Source: Lingula anatina
Taxonomy: Eukaryota; Brachiopoda; Lingulata; Lingulida; Lingulidae
Assembly: GCF_001039355.2 (NCBI RefSeq)
Contig: NW_019775586.1
Coordinates: forward strand, 124,724 to 184,025
Direction of reading: 5' to 3'
DNA: 59,302 nucleotides
The position numbers were made by a program, and so were the translations under genes. Of this stretch, positions 35,194 to 48,237 are shown piece by piece (the first letter of the stretch is position 1; the number at the start of each line of letters is the position of its first letter). Under the pieces are notes generated by a model. That model was not told the DNA's origin. It did not search any database and worked only from the letters and a program-made list of their open reading frames with translations.

Positions 35194-37843
35194 GTGAACA
35201 TTAATAAAATGGGCACTGTCAGATCAATGATTATAAAATCCACCGGAGATTAATAATTTAGGAACACCATTAAGAACAAAAAGCCTAGTGAACTGTGGGG
35301 CAATTAAAATTAGAAAAGATGAAGGAAATCGACATCGACCATTGTTTTCAGTAAAATTCAATAAGACATATTTTCATGGAACTTCCTTTGATATATTACA
35401 GTATACATATATGATGTTTTGGCTAAAAAGCTGTTGTAATATTCTTGTGGCGATCAAGTAAAAGAATCATATTCAAAATAAAAACGCGACACCAGAACAA
35501 TATTAATGATTTTTTTTGCAATGTTTCTTCAGTAATCCAAAATGAAATATGTCTGCCTTCTTCTGTTAACTTGCATATTAGTATGTGTCTTTTAAGAAAT
35601 TAAAATTTCTACCAAGATTAGAGTCGGAAAATATTCCCATCACCTCAGTCTATCCGCATCGCCGTGATGGAAGCCGTACTTACTTCTTATTGCCAAGATA
35701 ATTGGAACACAACATTGCTGTTTGCTTCAAACACACAGGGATTACTTGCTTCCCTAAAATGCTGGTCATGTTCGAAACTGGGCGAGATCCGATTATTATT
35801 ATTATTATTTTGTATTTCTTCTCATTATTTTTTCGACAATTTTGGCTTTGTAGACTCTGTATTATCCAAATGTTATCTCTGTTTAAGCTGAAACCTGGTG
35901 GTATTACTTGTGTTTCTTGTTGGTCAAGTTAATGTGGCTCCCATTAATCCTTATATTTTTTCGATATTTTTTCCAAATCTAGACGACTACGCCCATAGTA
36001 ACTTTTGCACTTTTAAAAATCCCTATTAAAAAAGGAAATCAATTATGGCAAATCAAAATGTGACCTCGACTTTAAACCTAGATCTCCTGTACCTTTTATG
36101 GTGAAATGCTCTATTTTTCAGTATTTTACTCCTTAATTTCTCTTGATCAAAAAGACTGACACACCTCCTATTCTTTGTCAGGATTCTTGTTTAAACTGAT
36201 ATAGGATGTCTGTACAGGATGTTTTACAGATTAAGAGAACTTTGGAAACGAAGAAGCCCAGGCCATTTATGCCCCTATTATTCATTAGAGTTTATCATGC
36301 TAAAATAATTTATGTACGTGAATTTAATGTATGGTGGTGGGTGGAATCGGGAGAGAGAGGGGAGCGGGATTTTGCAAATAAAAGCATGTAATTCATTCTC
36401 TCGTTCTGTGTTTTTCAAGGGAAAGCTCTAGAAAGAACAATCTGCCGCATATGTTGCCCTAACCTGGTTTCATGGGCATATTTGTACATATACATATATC
36501 ATGCTGATCAAAACCGTTAACGTCAAATGTTTCCTGACAAAATAGATAAGCAATATCACATTCATGATTGGTCTCTTTTTCTAGGAGCTTCACTAATTAA
36601 AAAAGAAAAAAATTTCATCTCCACACCATCGGTTTATGGTGTTAAAATCCCTGGATATGACAGTAAATGTGGAATAATGATAACATAAAAAAATCATAAA
36701 AACGAATTTCCGCATTACTTTCTTCCTGCTTTTATTTTGTAAATACCTATTATCCTGCGATAATGACTGAAAATGCTTGAAGCGTGCAGTGTGATAAATT
36801 CATTTCCCACAGCTGTAAGATTATTTAAATCAACATTCTCTTATGTGCTATTTAATCCAAATCATCACCCTGTGAGGCTCGCCAAACATAGGAATCACGT
36901 CATACGACCGCTAATAACAAGCAACAAAAGAGTTTTAAAAAGAGGAAATATAATCAATAGAAACTTATGTAGACTTATTGAAAAGAAATTTTTTAATGAA
37001 TAAATCCACAGCATGCATGGCTGTATTGTCTAGCTTCTCAGTTGTTTAAATTGATGATTGATAAAGTGATGATATAAGTACTGAGCGTACAAGTTGCTGT
37101 TTCCTCTGTCACCCTAGTCTCAACTGATATTAAGTCAGCAGCAACTTCTGAACGATTCATGCTTCTCAATGATGGCCAACCAAAACATATGAGTTTCTGC
37201 GTCATAATGAGCCTCAATGCGGGATCCATGATTTTTAATTCTGAAAACTCGTGTCACTGACGCGTTTTACAAGAAATATTCCAAAGACTTCTTCTGTAAA
37301 GCAAATATTTCTTTGAAAAAAAAAATTCCGCATTTTATTTTTCATGTGAAAACGTTAGTAATTTTAATGATTAATTTCTCTGTATTTCATAAGAGAATTT
37401 TATACAATAAACATAGGCTTACTTGAACAATAATTCCCATCCATCCATTTGAATGTCGCCGTGACTACTTCGGGAGTTGGTGAGGTAAATCAAAGTATTT
37501 TGCAATAGACCTTTATAATTCATAAACACATATATTATATAATATAATGTATACATAAAAAAAAATTGTGGAATACATGATAATTCTGATCCTTTGTTCA
37601 GTAGTTATGGTGTCTTTTGGCTTGTATTCAAAACCAGTATTCAAAAGGCAATATCAGATTACCTGGTAGTTAATCGGATTCGCATTCGCATTAAACAGCT
37701 TATAGGCCTTTCATGAGACTCTAATAAAGACGCTGCCCTGATAGATGTCTGCAGTAAGCGAAAGCCATTGCACAGTATTGCATTCTTTTTTAATCAATAG
37801 TCAATAATAATAAAGTATCCAAGATGCAACTGTGTCCATATAT
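35191..37843. other. Intergenic region upstream of ADGF copy 2 and downstream of the Ly6 gene
   Basis: About 2.6 kb of A/T-rich DNA. The scattered ORFs (for example 35664-35891 and 37038-37229) have no splice context or recognisable domain. I see no gene in it. Confidence 0.55.
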
Positions 37844-40800
37844 TCATGTCGCCAATCTCCATGTCAGCATTCCAAGAAGTATGTGGTCGAGCAGACGGTA
37901 GAGTCGCCGCGCATGCGTAGCAGTGGAATTCAGGAACAAAGCTTCCTTTCCTGAATACCTCATGATGTTCAAGGACTGGTCGTTGCAGCCGTCCCAATCA
38001 CAACACAATCGACAGTCAAAAGCCTAAAGACGTAAATCAGTTTAAGAAATTTAGTATTGTTAGATGAATTGCGCAACAAATAACGCAGTGAAAATCAGGG
38101 TGGATAGGCCCTACATTTAGGCCTATAGGCTACGTCTCGATAGTCCGAAGGTTCATTGGTCCGAAAAAAGTAACATTTTCATCGTTTTTTTAATCAAGGG
38201 TTCATTGGTCCGAAGGTTCTATAGTGAACATTCGGACCAGTGAACCTTCGGACTATTGAACCTTCGGACTATTGCTACGGCCCCATTTATCCCATCACCT
38301 TGCACTACATTACCACGAACAAGCACAATTTTCTTTTCGAAGGAAGTAGGCCTATATAAATTTTTCACAAAATGAGACGAAGATAATTGCTTTGGTTATT
38401 AATGTTGCTATGCAATAGTAGGTAGCCGGCATAGCGTTCATCGCACTTAATCGAGCTTGACAAAATATTTCCGTCAGTAGCTTAGGCCTACATGCACTGG
38501 GGTAGGACCTACTCAAATTGTGATCACCGAGCTGATGGATGGTAGGCCTATGTCAACTTATTGTTTTGAAATATATGAAAATTTCTTCAGTGGCTGGTAT
38601 ATCAGAGATAAAGATAAATAATACGAACCTTCCTTCCTGAGTACAGTTCGTTTGTTTCTTGGCATATCAATGCGTTAATAACGGTCCTCCCGTCCACGTC
38701 CTTTGGGCAGGAACGCAGGGTGCGACAGGTGCGTTTAAAGGCATATATAGTCCCTAGAAGATAAACAGAGTGACATTGTAACAGGACAAAGTGAGCCATC
38801 GGTTAAATTATTTATCACATTACTGTAATAATCAGTTGAGGACTTAACAGACATATTCGAAACGAACAAAATGGAAACGAACAAAAGAAAAACAATTTAC
38901 ACTAAAACAACTTACCTGCTACAATTTCTTTATTATCTATCTCTAATATTCAGTATCAAAAATTCAAAATTCTTATCCTCTATCCCAAACATCTCGTCCC
39001 TTCCTTGCAAACACACATGCACCCACACACGCGCGCGCCCACGTGCATCCACACACATACACGCACGCACCAAACATAACCATACGCTGAAATGTCATAT
39101 ATTTAATATAATTCAAAAATCACTATATCTGTGTTAAAACACTACTCTCTCAAGTAAAATTGTCTACCGTATAACCAATATAATAAATTTTAATAAACGA
39201 ATTTTACCATTATAGTAATCTCTGAATAGAAATGCCATACAGTAAGCTGGTCCGTCTTTTCTGCACTGGGAGAGAAGAGAGGTGTCTTGTGGCTCAGCCA
39301 GACAACTTTTGCCGCCACTGCTGTAATCGCACATGTAACAACTGAGGGCAGATGTACCAGACCAGAGGCTTAATAACGTGGCTACTGAAAAGAGAAACAA
39401 TGGTGAAATAATCATTTGATATTGGTGAAAAATGATAGTCTACGAGTTAGCTGTTTCTTTTTTGAAAAGATGCAACGCCGGGAAATGCAGTCAACATGAC
39501 TCGGTTGCGATATACAGTGTGTTTGTTGTGTTATAGATAATGAACGACTAAATGCGGCTTTACGTTATCTGCAGATCGATTCTTTTCCTTATGGCTAGTT
39601 TAATAACCAGAAAACAGATACTCGAGTACACTTTATGTTGACAATATTTTCTTGGTCAGAATCAAGTGAAGTCAACGTTGGTACCTAACGGGACAAACTA
39701 GTCATTGCACCTCACCAAACAATCTGATCCGAAGGCACAAATCACTGGTTTTCGGCAATTTTGTAGAAACTTGAACTGTAAATGATATATTAGGCCTATA
39801 TAAACCGAAATAACAGCAGAATTCATTGGCGACCGCATGTATCTAAAGATGGTCCAACTGGTCCAAGTCAGAGGAGCAAATGAGCGATGAAACGGGTGAT
39901 ATTAGCTGGTAAATTGCTCAGCATGCGTATAGAATTCAGAATTCACAGGTGATACATTGCTGTTTATGGAGCCCTTAGCTTAATCAGGTGACCCGCGGAG
40001 AAAGGCTGTACCCAAAAGGGTCGACTTTTCTTCAATGTAAACGCGTCTTCAGACCCCCAAACTGCCGTACAGTACATGCACTGACTCACAACCATGATTT
40101 TATGTGCCAATGATTCCGCGCCATTTTCATAACCAATGGCATTTGGCTCATTTCAGTATGTTATCCAAAGTTTCCCCTCTGAATATGGGGCACGGGTTGC
40201 TCTTTATGACCACATTTATACCCGCACCATGTGTGTCAGGCGTGACTCATTGACTGAGGACACCATGTGCCAACATTATCTAATTACAGCCTCAAGAAAT
40301 TCGTAGCACTGTCAGACGGACATAATAAGTATAACAAACACATATATATCGCGCCCGGTCACGTAGAATCATTAGGCACGCATCGAAATGTTTTATGGAA
40401 ACACTAGTTTACTATCTGGTGCACATAGTTGTTGAACGTCCCATGAGATTTCTTATTTTCGATGCATTATGTGCTGAATATTAATCTCGCCATAATGTTC
40501 AAATAACACAAGCATTGCAGATACGTTAAGAGTAGCCATATATTTATAGCTTATAAAATGCTTTAATTTTCTCAGTCATAACTGTTCATTATGCTGTTCA
40601 TTATGCAAAAAAAAAAAAAAGAAAGAAAGAAAGAAAGAAAAGAAAGAAAAAAGAAAGAAAGAAGAGAAAAGATAAGAAAAAGAAAGAAAAAGAAAAAAGA
40701 AAGAAAAAAACATGTGGCCACAACCCATTATTACAGCATGGGTGCGTTTCACAGTAGAATCGATATGCATACTTAGTGATACAACTGCATACACTTGGGC

Positions 40801-43575
40801 GAATTTTTATTTACCTGAGCAAATAGTCCTGTTAGGCAATTTATAACCCAACGCCAAAGTCTACAGAGTTGGAATTCTGATCGATTAGATAAATAGGCCT
40901 ACAGTACTGGAATAACTGTGTCCAAACGACAGCATTCACCTTTGGATCTGTGTGTCATCATTATTAATGATAAATGCCACTGTTCTATTCATTTATGTGA
41001 ACCAGCCGTTTTGATATAATATTTGATGACATATGTCGAGGTTTTAATTCCATTCCTCGTATTTTTACGCCAACTTTTCTATTCAAATGCGTGAACCTGC
41101 CATATTGATATAACATTGGCTGGTATTTGTGAATGCTATTATGTAATTATCACCTTCCGTGAAATGATGACACATTGGCATTGCTTTCGTTTTTTATGTG
41201 GAAAGAAATAGTATGTTGCCTTTTAGGTGGTTCAATGTAAGCCATTTATGGTCCTATACCATTCACCAAGTTAAACGATGTTGGGTACCTTGAAAGTATC
41301 ATTTGAAGAAAGCTTACATAAGTTTATTATCTTAAAGACAAGACACACGTACAAACAAATACAAATAAAGACTTGGTATTCTGGTTATTTCAACTTTTGT
41401 GCCATAAAAAATTCACCCTCAACCTTGAACGATACCTTCCTTAAATGCTACCTGCTTTGAAAGGTACCTACTTTGCAGTTGTTTCATATAAAACATAAGA
41501 CAGAATAAGTCTACACGATTAAAGTCTTTGCAGCATTCTAGACATACCACGAACAATGGTAAAGATCAAAAGTCAGAACAGCTAAAACAAAAGTCCAATC
41601 TCTTAAATTAATTTTGCTGTATAACTTAACTCTGGCAGCAGTCCAAAGCGTCCAGAATATTGTTTCAATCAGTTAATGGCGTGCTTTCGTGGGTTAAAGA
41701 ATATAATTTTCATCCGAAATTTTGAAATTGTAAACGGACAAAACTGACTATCAAAAACATCAACGATTCTCTTTAGCATGAAATGATATAAGACTTATTT
41801 GGTGTCTCAGCAAACAGATAAATAAAAATGAAAACTTTTAAAACGTCTGGGCCCAACTGAATAAAAAAATGTGTAGCATATTGACGCTCAAACTGAGGAT
41901 GACAGTCAGGACAACAAAAGCAGCAACACTCTTCAACATCATTGTCATCATCATCCTGCGCCCTTAGGCAGAATGGGAGCAGGGTTAAGCAACATGTTTA
42001 GATCAGAGTTGTTTCTCTCTCAATATTGAAAGGAACTCACTTGTTTGCAAACCAGTATTATTACTGATGGTGCCATAGTAAGTTACATTTGCCTTTGTTA
42101 GCCTTTCCCTCAGGTGGTGTCCAAAATAGGAGTCTGAAGACTCAACACTTCTGGACACGCTTAATTACAGAGCATTACCCCACAGCACGTTTGCTTCACA
42201 CACTCTCATCAGCTCCTTTGAGGAAATCTAATCAATTAAATATAAATCCGTTTCGGTCAAGTGACTCGAGGGAGCCTGTGAAAATAGTCCACTTGCTAAG
42301 AGCATGTAGGACCTATGCTTAATGCATGCAAACACAAAAACAGAAAATCAATTGATTTTAACACAAGTATACAAACTGGTCGATTCTTATTGCTTTACAA
42401 AAGTAACAGCGTAGATAATTATGCATCAATACGCGTACCTTATGTATAAAGCATCATTTTTGGAATGCGTTTGAGTGTGTTTCTTCATATTCGACAGTAC
42501 GTGCGTAACTCAAAGCGCACAATGTCAATTTAAAAATAATTTACTGTTGTCGAAATTTTTGCTTCTTTGTAACCAAAGAAACAGCTTTGCATGACTTCAA
42601 TGTCAATTCAACTTGAAGCGGATTTGTTCCAATTTCTTACACTGTCCCAACTTTGCCGTTTGCTTTTGCCTTCATCAGGTTCATCTAAAACGTTCCGCTA
42701 TCAAATCCCCGTTTGCTGTATGAGGTAAAGCATCTCGACATAAAAATCAAAATACTCTAACACGAGGTTCTGCTCAGTTAGCTATGCCAGTATGTATACT
42801 TCAGATCCAGGCCTTTTTATTGTTTACTGCTTTTATTTATACTACTATATCTTTCAATCCAGGAAACCAAATTACTCATCGGTTAATGTATTTGTTCTTT
42901 TTACTGGTGCATAAAATATAGGCTGGTGTTTTATGTATTTTACGTTTGTTTACATAACGTATAAGGGCGTAAGATGAAAATTGAATTATTGGTGGGACGA
43001 CCAAAATTCAAAGATTGGTTTGGAAACCTGGTTTGGATGCTGTTTTTTTTTTAATTAACAACGTAAATTGTACTATGAGTTTCAGATAAAAAGTAAAGAA
43101 AGCACGCCCAGCATCCGTATCATCAAGAGTTTTAGCAACCAACTTACTTTTTTTGTCTTTAAACGAAGTAAACTATTCCGCTACTGTTTTTAGTTTAAAA
43201 AGTAAATAACATACGCAAAAATCTCAGTGATTGCTACACTCCTTAAATTAATATCTGGTATTTAAGTATATCAGCAATATTTAACAAATTAGTGTAGGCC
43301 TATTATTAACTCTTTATGGTTCCGTGTAAACAATATCTTTGGACAATTAAAAATTGAAATTAAAATATGTAGATATTGACAAATATGACGATGTAATGTG
43401 CCGCCTTCGGTGATACTACAGTCTTTCCAATTCTATTTTGATATGAGAAATAAATTGAAATATTAAAAGCACATGTACAAGGTTCATTAAAACATGTGGT
43501 AGCTTGTCATATTCAAAACGCTTATGCCCAAACTATCGACTCACCTGCAACTAAATTTCCAACCAAAAAATCCAT
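37844..43575 (-). CDS. Ly6/uPAR-type (three-finger fold) secreted or GPI-anchored protein
   Basis: Four exons on the minus strand, 43575-43545, 39384-39208, 38753-38629 and 38023-37844, join in frame to 170 residues. The signal peptide is split by a 4.2 kb phase-1 intron: MDFLVGNLVA, then VATLLSLWSGTSA, with cleavage before LSCYMC. The mature part has 12 cysteines ending in the family signature CCDWDGCN. The tail (LYRLLDHILLGMLTW) is only mildly hydrophobic, so GPI anchoring is uncertain. Exon 1 was found by its strong donor (CAG|GTGAGT) and matching phase. An alternative start at 39415 (MIISPLFLF) would read through the acceptor TTTCTCTTTTCAG and is less likely. Spacing recalls invertebrate single-domain Ly6 proteins; the ligand is unknown. 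Confidence 0.8.
38137..38278. repeat. GTCCGAAGGTTC inverted repeat element
   Basis: Lies in the last intron of the Ly6 gene. The units TCCGAAGGTTCATTGGTCCG and their reverse complements (TGAACCTTCGGACTATTG) alternate and can form hairpins. I recall similar text from other marine invertebrate genomes. No ORF. Confidence 0.7.
40608..40712. repeat. (GAAA)n purine tract
   Basis: A long purine-only stretch in the first intron of the Ly6 gene. Overlapping lysine-rich or phenylalanine-rich ORFs are artefacts of it. Confidence 0.95.
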
Positions 43576-46500
43576 TATCTCGTCTACCGGTGCCTATCTT
43601 TTCTTCTTCTCATCTCCACACATCGAGTTGGAAAATCGCCCCACCATCTCTATTAGCAGATGCACTTATCTCTGGTTAAACCTACTTGAACTAACCGTTA
43701 TATTTCTAGCCCCAACAGCTCGCGGCGTTCAATACAATCTAATAGATTTTTCATGTTGATACACGGATTTTTCAGGACGAGCGGCGACTGGCATAAGGAA
43801 TCGGTAACAGCGGTAAGCTCCCATGCTTAGGGCTTCTGATCTAATACAAATGTTAAGAACTCAAGCGATCAGATTTAGGGTCAGTGCAACCGCTGTGCTT
43901 TCCACCATGTGGATGTATTATCGACGGAGCAAGTGCAATAGAAAGTAATTTGCAGACTCGGATGACGAGTGTTTTCTCTAGTTATCGACTGCCAAACATC
44001 CTCAAAGTCGGACTAAGCCGTCAAAACCATGGGCTGCATCTTTTTTTTCATTCTATTTTTTTTTTTTTTTTTTTTTTTGAAAATAACCTTGCGATTCTTA
44101 ATTCTTGCGATTCTTAATTCTTTTTTTGGTTACCAAAAGCTTAAACATATTTTAGATTATACCCCAAGAAAGATTTCCAAATCTTTGCTAACAGTCTGTT
44201 ACATTGTTAATTTTTCTGAGTGTTTTATCTACGTGTAGGCCAGGGCACAAAATTTTATCTGGCAGTTGTCCAGCAAATTCGTGAGGAATTTCTATTATTC
44301 TTCTTTTCTCTTTTGTGTGATGACAACACATTCGTTACTAATGAGAAGCTTCTTGGTTTTGCCTTGAAGATCGATGTACGTCTACCTGTTACCTGAATAT
44401 TATTCTGTTTCTCTACTCATTTCCATGATATCTATTATCTAGAAAAAACACGTTTTCCTTGCTTTTGCATGCCCCATACTATTTTCTTTGAAAATAACAC
44501 AAAAGGTTACAAGATCGTTAGCTCTCCTAAGAAAATGGGTTAACTTTCGTTCGATCGTATCTCTGTCATTCCCTTTTCCTTTTTTTCTTTGTGCATGTCT
44601 GTTCTTGGCGTTAGATATACCCAGGCTATTATAAGGGGTTCGTTTTTTGTAGCTGGTAAATCCGTTACAGTTATTAACTTTAGGACCCGATTAATAACCT
44701 TACCTCGAGAGGTTTAATCAATATAAAGAGACAACAGACATAGCTATTCTCACAAACATACAAAAAGAGCTGCAAGCATGTATTGTGGGTACGCTCACGC
44801 TGCAATTAATGGATTCGCTTGCTCATTGCGATATTTCAAATACTTCTAGGCCCCAGGATTGTCTACATTATCTTGCTTCTGATTATTCGTCTTATAAACC
44901 AGATTATGAACGATAAAAATGCACTTGAAACGGAGGGAAGTGGGGCTTAACAAAAGCGGACTGAAGCCGTCTTCTGGGTCTCCCGGAAGAGGGTCAGAAA
45001 TTTTCCACTTTACATTGACAGGCATCTACTTTTTTCTGAGAGAAAAATACTCATAAAAAAAAAAGACGTGTAGTCGAGTTTACCGTGTGTCAAACCACTG
45101 AGGATAACCTTCAGCCTAAGGTAGGCCTTCCATACGATCCCGTATCATACGAAGAACTGATGAGTTAATTAATGGGCCCAACAAAACTGATGAAGGAACC
45201 TACCATTTTACGTCACCTACCAACAAAATCAAGAGGCGACAGAATGGTCAGATATTCCCTATCCGAAAAGGAGATGCTCCTCTGAATTTCCATGTTTTAT
45301 ATTCTGTATTCAATGTTATAAAAAAGGAGTGTAATGAACTGTTTTAAAAAAGCGCGTTTTTTTACCTTCAAAATTGGTCAAACAAACACATTTTGCAAAT
45401 GAGCATTCTTCTCATTGATATGTACGATTATCTTATATTCAAAAATGTGAAAGTGGACATGCATAAATTCAACAAATAAAAAATGGCCATTAATCATCAA
45501 ACCAATTAAATTAAAAAAATATTTAACTGATTTTTACACACACTGAACAAAAGGTTGCTCTTTGTTGAAGCATTCTGTGATATTGTGACAGCTACCAGGC
45601 ACTAACGTTATGGTCTGATGGTCCTAGATACTGTAATGTTAATCAGGTCCCACCGGTAAATATCACAAATGAATGTACATCATTAATACAAACTACATTA
45701 ATGGCAGAGATGTATACTTAACCGAATATAATTATTTTCAGCTGTGTCCGCAAACATTAATCAAACAGCATACTTTCCCGGGAATGCTCAGAACAAATAT
45801 GGTGTGCGCCAGGTGTGAGATTTCTAATGAGGACAGATGAAATTGGCTATTTGCCAGAGCCTTTGTGTTACGTGCCAAAAAGTCAAATATTTGTGATCGT
45901 TCTTCAATAAACACCAGTAAAAGAATTATATCAACATGCCATTCATTAGCAACACGTTTTCGATGGTAAGTCGCAAAGAGTTATTTGAAATATGTAAAAT
46001 TAATTAACATAAACTAGCTATGGAGACTTTTAAAAAGAGTCCATCGTCATTATAGGTTTTCTCGGCGAACTATTCAATATTTATCTCCATGCGAATAATT
46101 ATCTATGCGACCCATTTGCTCAAAGGTTTACCGAAGATGTTCTTGCTCGAACACGTACATGTATAACAAAACACAGGGAATACCTATGAACATTGCCATT
46201 TATTAAAATGACCTAAGTTTATTATTGTGAAAGAAATAATATAAACAAAATATAATGGAGGGGAGGGGGTGTAAACAAAAGTGGAGGGCAAAAGATGGCA
46301 ATCACTGAGCATAAAAATACCATATGAGCTTCACATCGAAGCACATATCTAACCGCCTTTTTAAAGTGAAGGATATAAAAATGTTTATATACGAGAAAAT
46401 AAATTGAATTAACTCGTTACTTTGGGATCAGTCTGACTTTTATTTCTAAAAGGGGTTGAATTAATTTACATGGTCATAACGGTCAAGATCAAAGCAAGTC

Positions 46501-47948
46501 GAACCTCTCTGTTTGCACGTGGCTTGATTTTACTGGGAATAATCTTTTTTAAAACTATTTCATTAGATTAACTTTCATTAACGCTACTTCACGCCGTTAG
46601 TGCAAGCCGTGTATATTATAACGAGCAATCATATTCACCGTTTTATTTCAGCAAACGCTTATAGAAAGACTATGCTGTATAACAAATGCATACAAATTTC
46701 TACTGTTGGAGCACGATATAAAAACGTGCGGATAATATTTCCTATTATATTGTATAATAAAGTAAAAAATCCATTTCTCCGAATAAATAAGTCGTGTCGT
46801 TATCGCAGTGTATTCATCCCGCGTGAGAATCTCATTTTCATTTTGTTCATGGCACCCTCACTTAGAATGTGTCTGTCAAGCTTTTAGACGAGACTTCTTA
46901 ACCAAGACTTCCAAAACGTTTATTACTCTTTGGTAAAATAGAAATAGTTTAATATCACCACTCCTGACAACAAATTTGCATTACGATAAATAGCGGAATC
47001 CATCGTTTTCAAGCCTTTCGGCAAATGGTGAAGAAACTGACACCCGACGCAGATTTCATGAAATCACTTTGACTTATAAATTCCGGTTTTTAAAAAGGTC
47101 ATAATTGTCTTTGTCCTATTTATTGGCGCACTAGGGACCATGACACAATGATGAGCACTCCAACTAATTGTGTTCACGGTTGATGCAAAAAAGGATTGAA
47201 ATGCATATGTGCTTGAAATGCAATACAATATGTGCCTCAGATGAAAAGCATTTTGGTTTCCGATTCTCATCTTACAGTCTCTTTTTGTTTTAAGCTATCC
47301 GATATCCCTGAACTCCAGATTCTAGCAGATGATTTTAATAAAAGGTAAGAAATTCAGTCTGCTGAAACGTCTACCCTTTACCTAATTTGATTCAAAAGAA
47401 CTGTGCAAATTACAAACCCTCAACATAAGCTGGATGCAGGTGTCAACAGGAATGGTAGAATGCTTGGAACCGCAGTCCACTTCCCATTACTTTGTACAGG
47501 TCCCATATACTAACCCCAATGCTCCGACTGACACTAACCAATATTTATCATATGGGACCCCGGATTTCCATTTCTAGGACTACCATTCCTGTCACACAGG
47601 GTACACATACAGGGTGCGATATTGATAACAGGCATTTTGTTCATGCAATAAAAATAACCAAACCTTAATCCCCACTATACATTGATATGTACAACAGCTG
47701 GTCTTACCATGTTTTTCCTATAAAGCGCTATGTTTTTTTTACGAAATATCTACCAGGCTGCTTAAACAAACTGTTTCAATTTGTTATATGCCATCTTACA
47801 AACATTTAGAAGTTTACATGTGCAAAAATAAAAAAATAATTATTATTATTATTTAATGCACACTCACACTGGAATATTTGATGACTTGTGTATATAAATC
47901 AACACAGCTAGGTAACAGTTAGCTCTATATTAGGAGGTAAGAGATTGC
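43576..47948. other. Intergenic region between the Ly6 and TFIIB genes
   Basis: About 4.4 kb, A/T rich, with a poly-T run near 44050-44080 and one fold-back element at 47440-47600. No exon with splice sites and family resemblance was found. Confidence 0.5.
47440..47600. repeat. Small fold-back element
   Basis: Outer arms TCAACAGGAATGGTAG and CTACCATTCCTGTCAC are inverted. An inner pair, GGTCCCATAT and ATATGGGACC, is also inverted. About 160 bases, MITE-like, non-coding. Confidence 0.6.
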
Positions 47949-48131
47949 ATGATGTCAATCATGACAAACAAGGAAAGTCGTCTTACTGTGCTGGTAGACG
48001 ATAGTATAGTTAGGCACCCATTTCAACCAGTGAAGTCAGAAGATATAGATATAACTGAAAGACCATATAGAGGTTTTAAAACAAAGAAAAATGACATGGG
48101 TCAGATCGTAAGCATAGGGTGCGTCCAATAA
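47949..48131 (+). CDS. Small ORF of unknown status
   Basis: Sixty codons from ATG to stop, more balanced in composition than the other short ORFs here (LTVLVDDSIVRHPFQPV, then ITERPYRGFKTKK). A TATA-like TGTATATAAATC lies about 60 bases upstream. It sits just beyond the TFIIB 3' end on the opposite strand. I do not recognise a family; VDDSIVR occurs in amidophosphoribosyltransferases, but the rest does not fit. It could be an exon, a relic or chance. Confidence 0.25.
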   Translation: MMSIMTNKESRLTVLVDDSIVRHPFQPVKSEDIDITERPYRGFKTKKNDMGQIVSIGCVQ

Positions 48132-48237
48132 GTTTTATGACATTATCATACAAAAAAAAAAAAATTAATCAAAATTCATTAACACAGATTCCCAGAGTGA
48201 AAACAGTTACAAGTACAAATGTATTTCAGATGAAAGT

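Noticed and set aside
40576-40794. Phe/Ser-rich and Lys-rich ORFs
   Set aside because: Both are readings of the GAAA purine tract.
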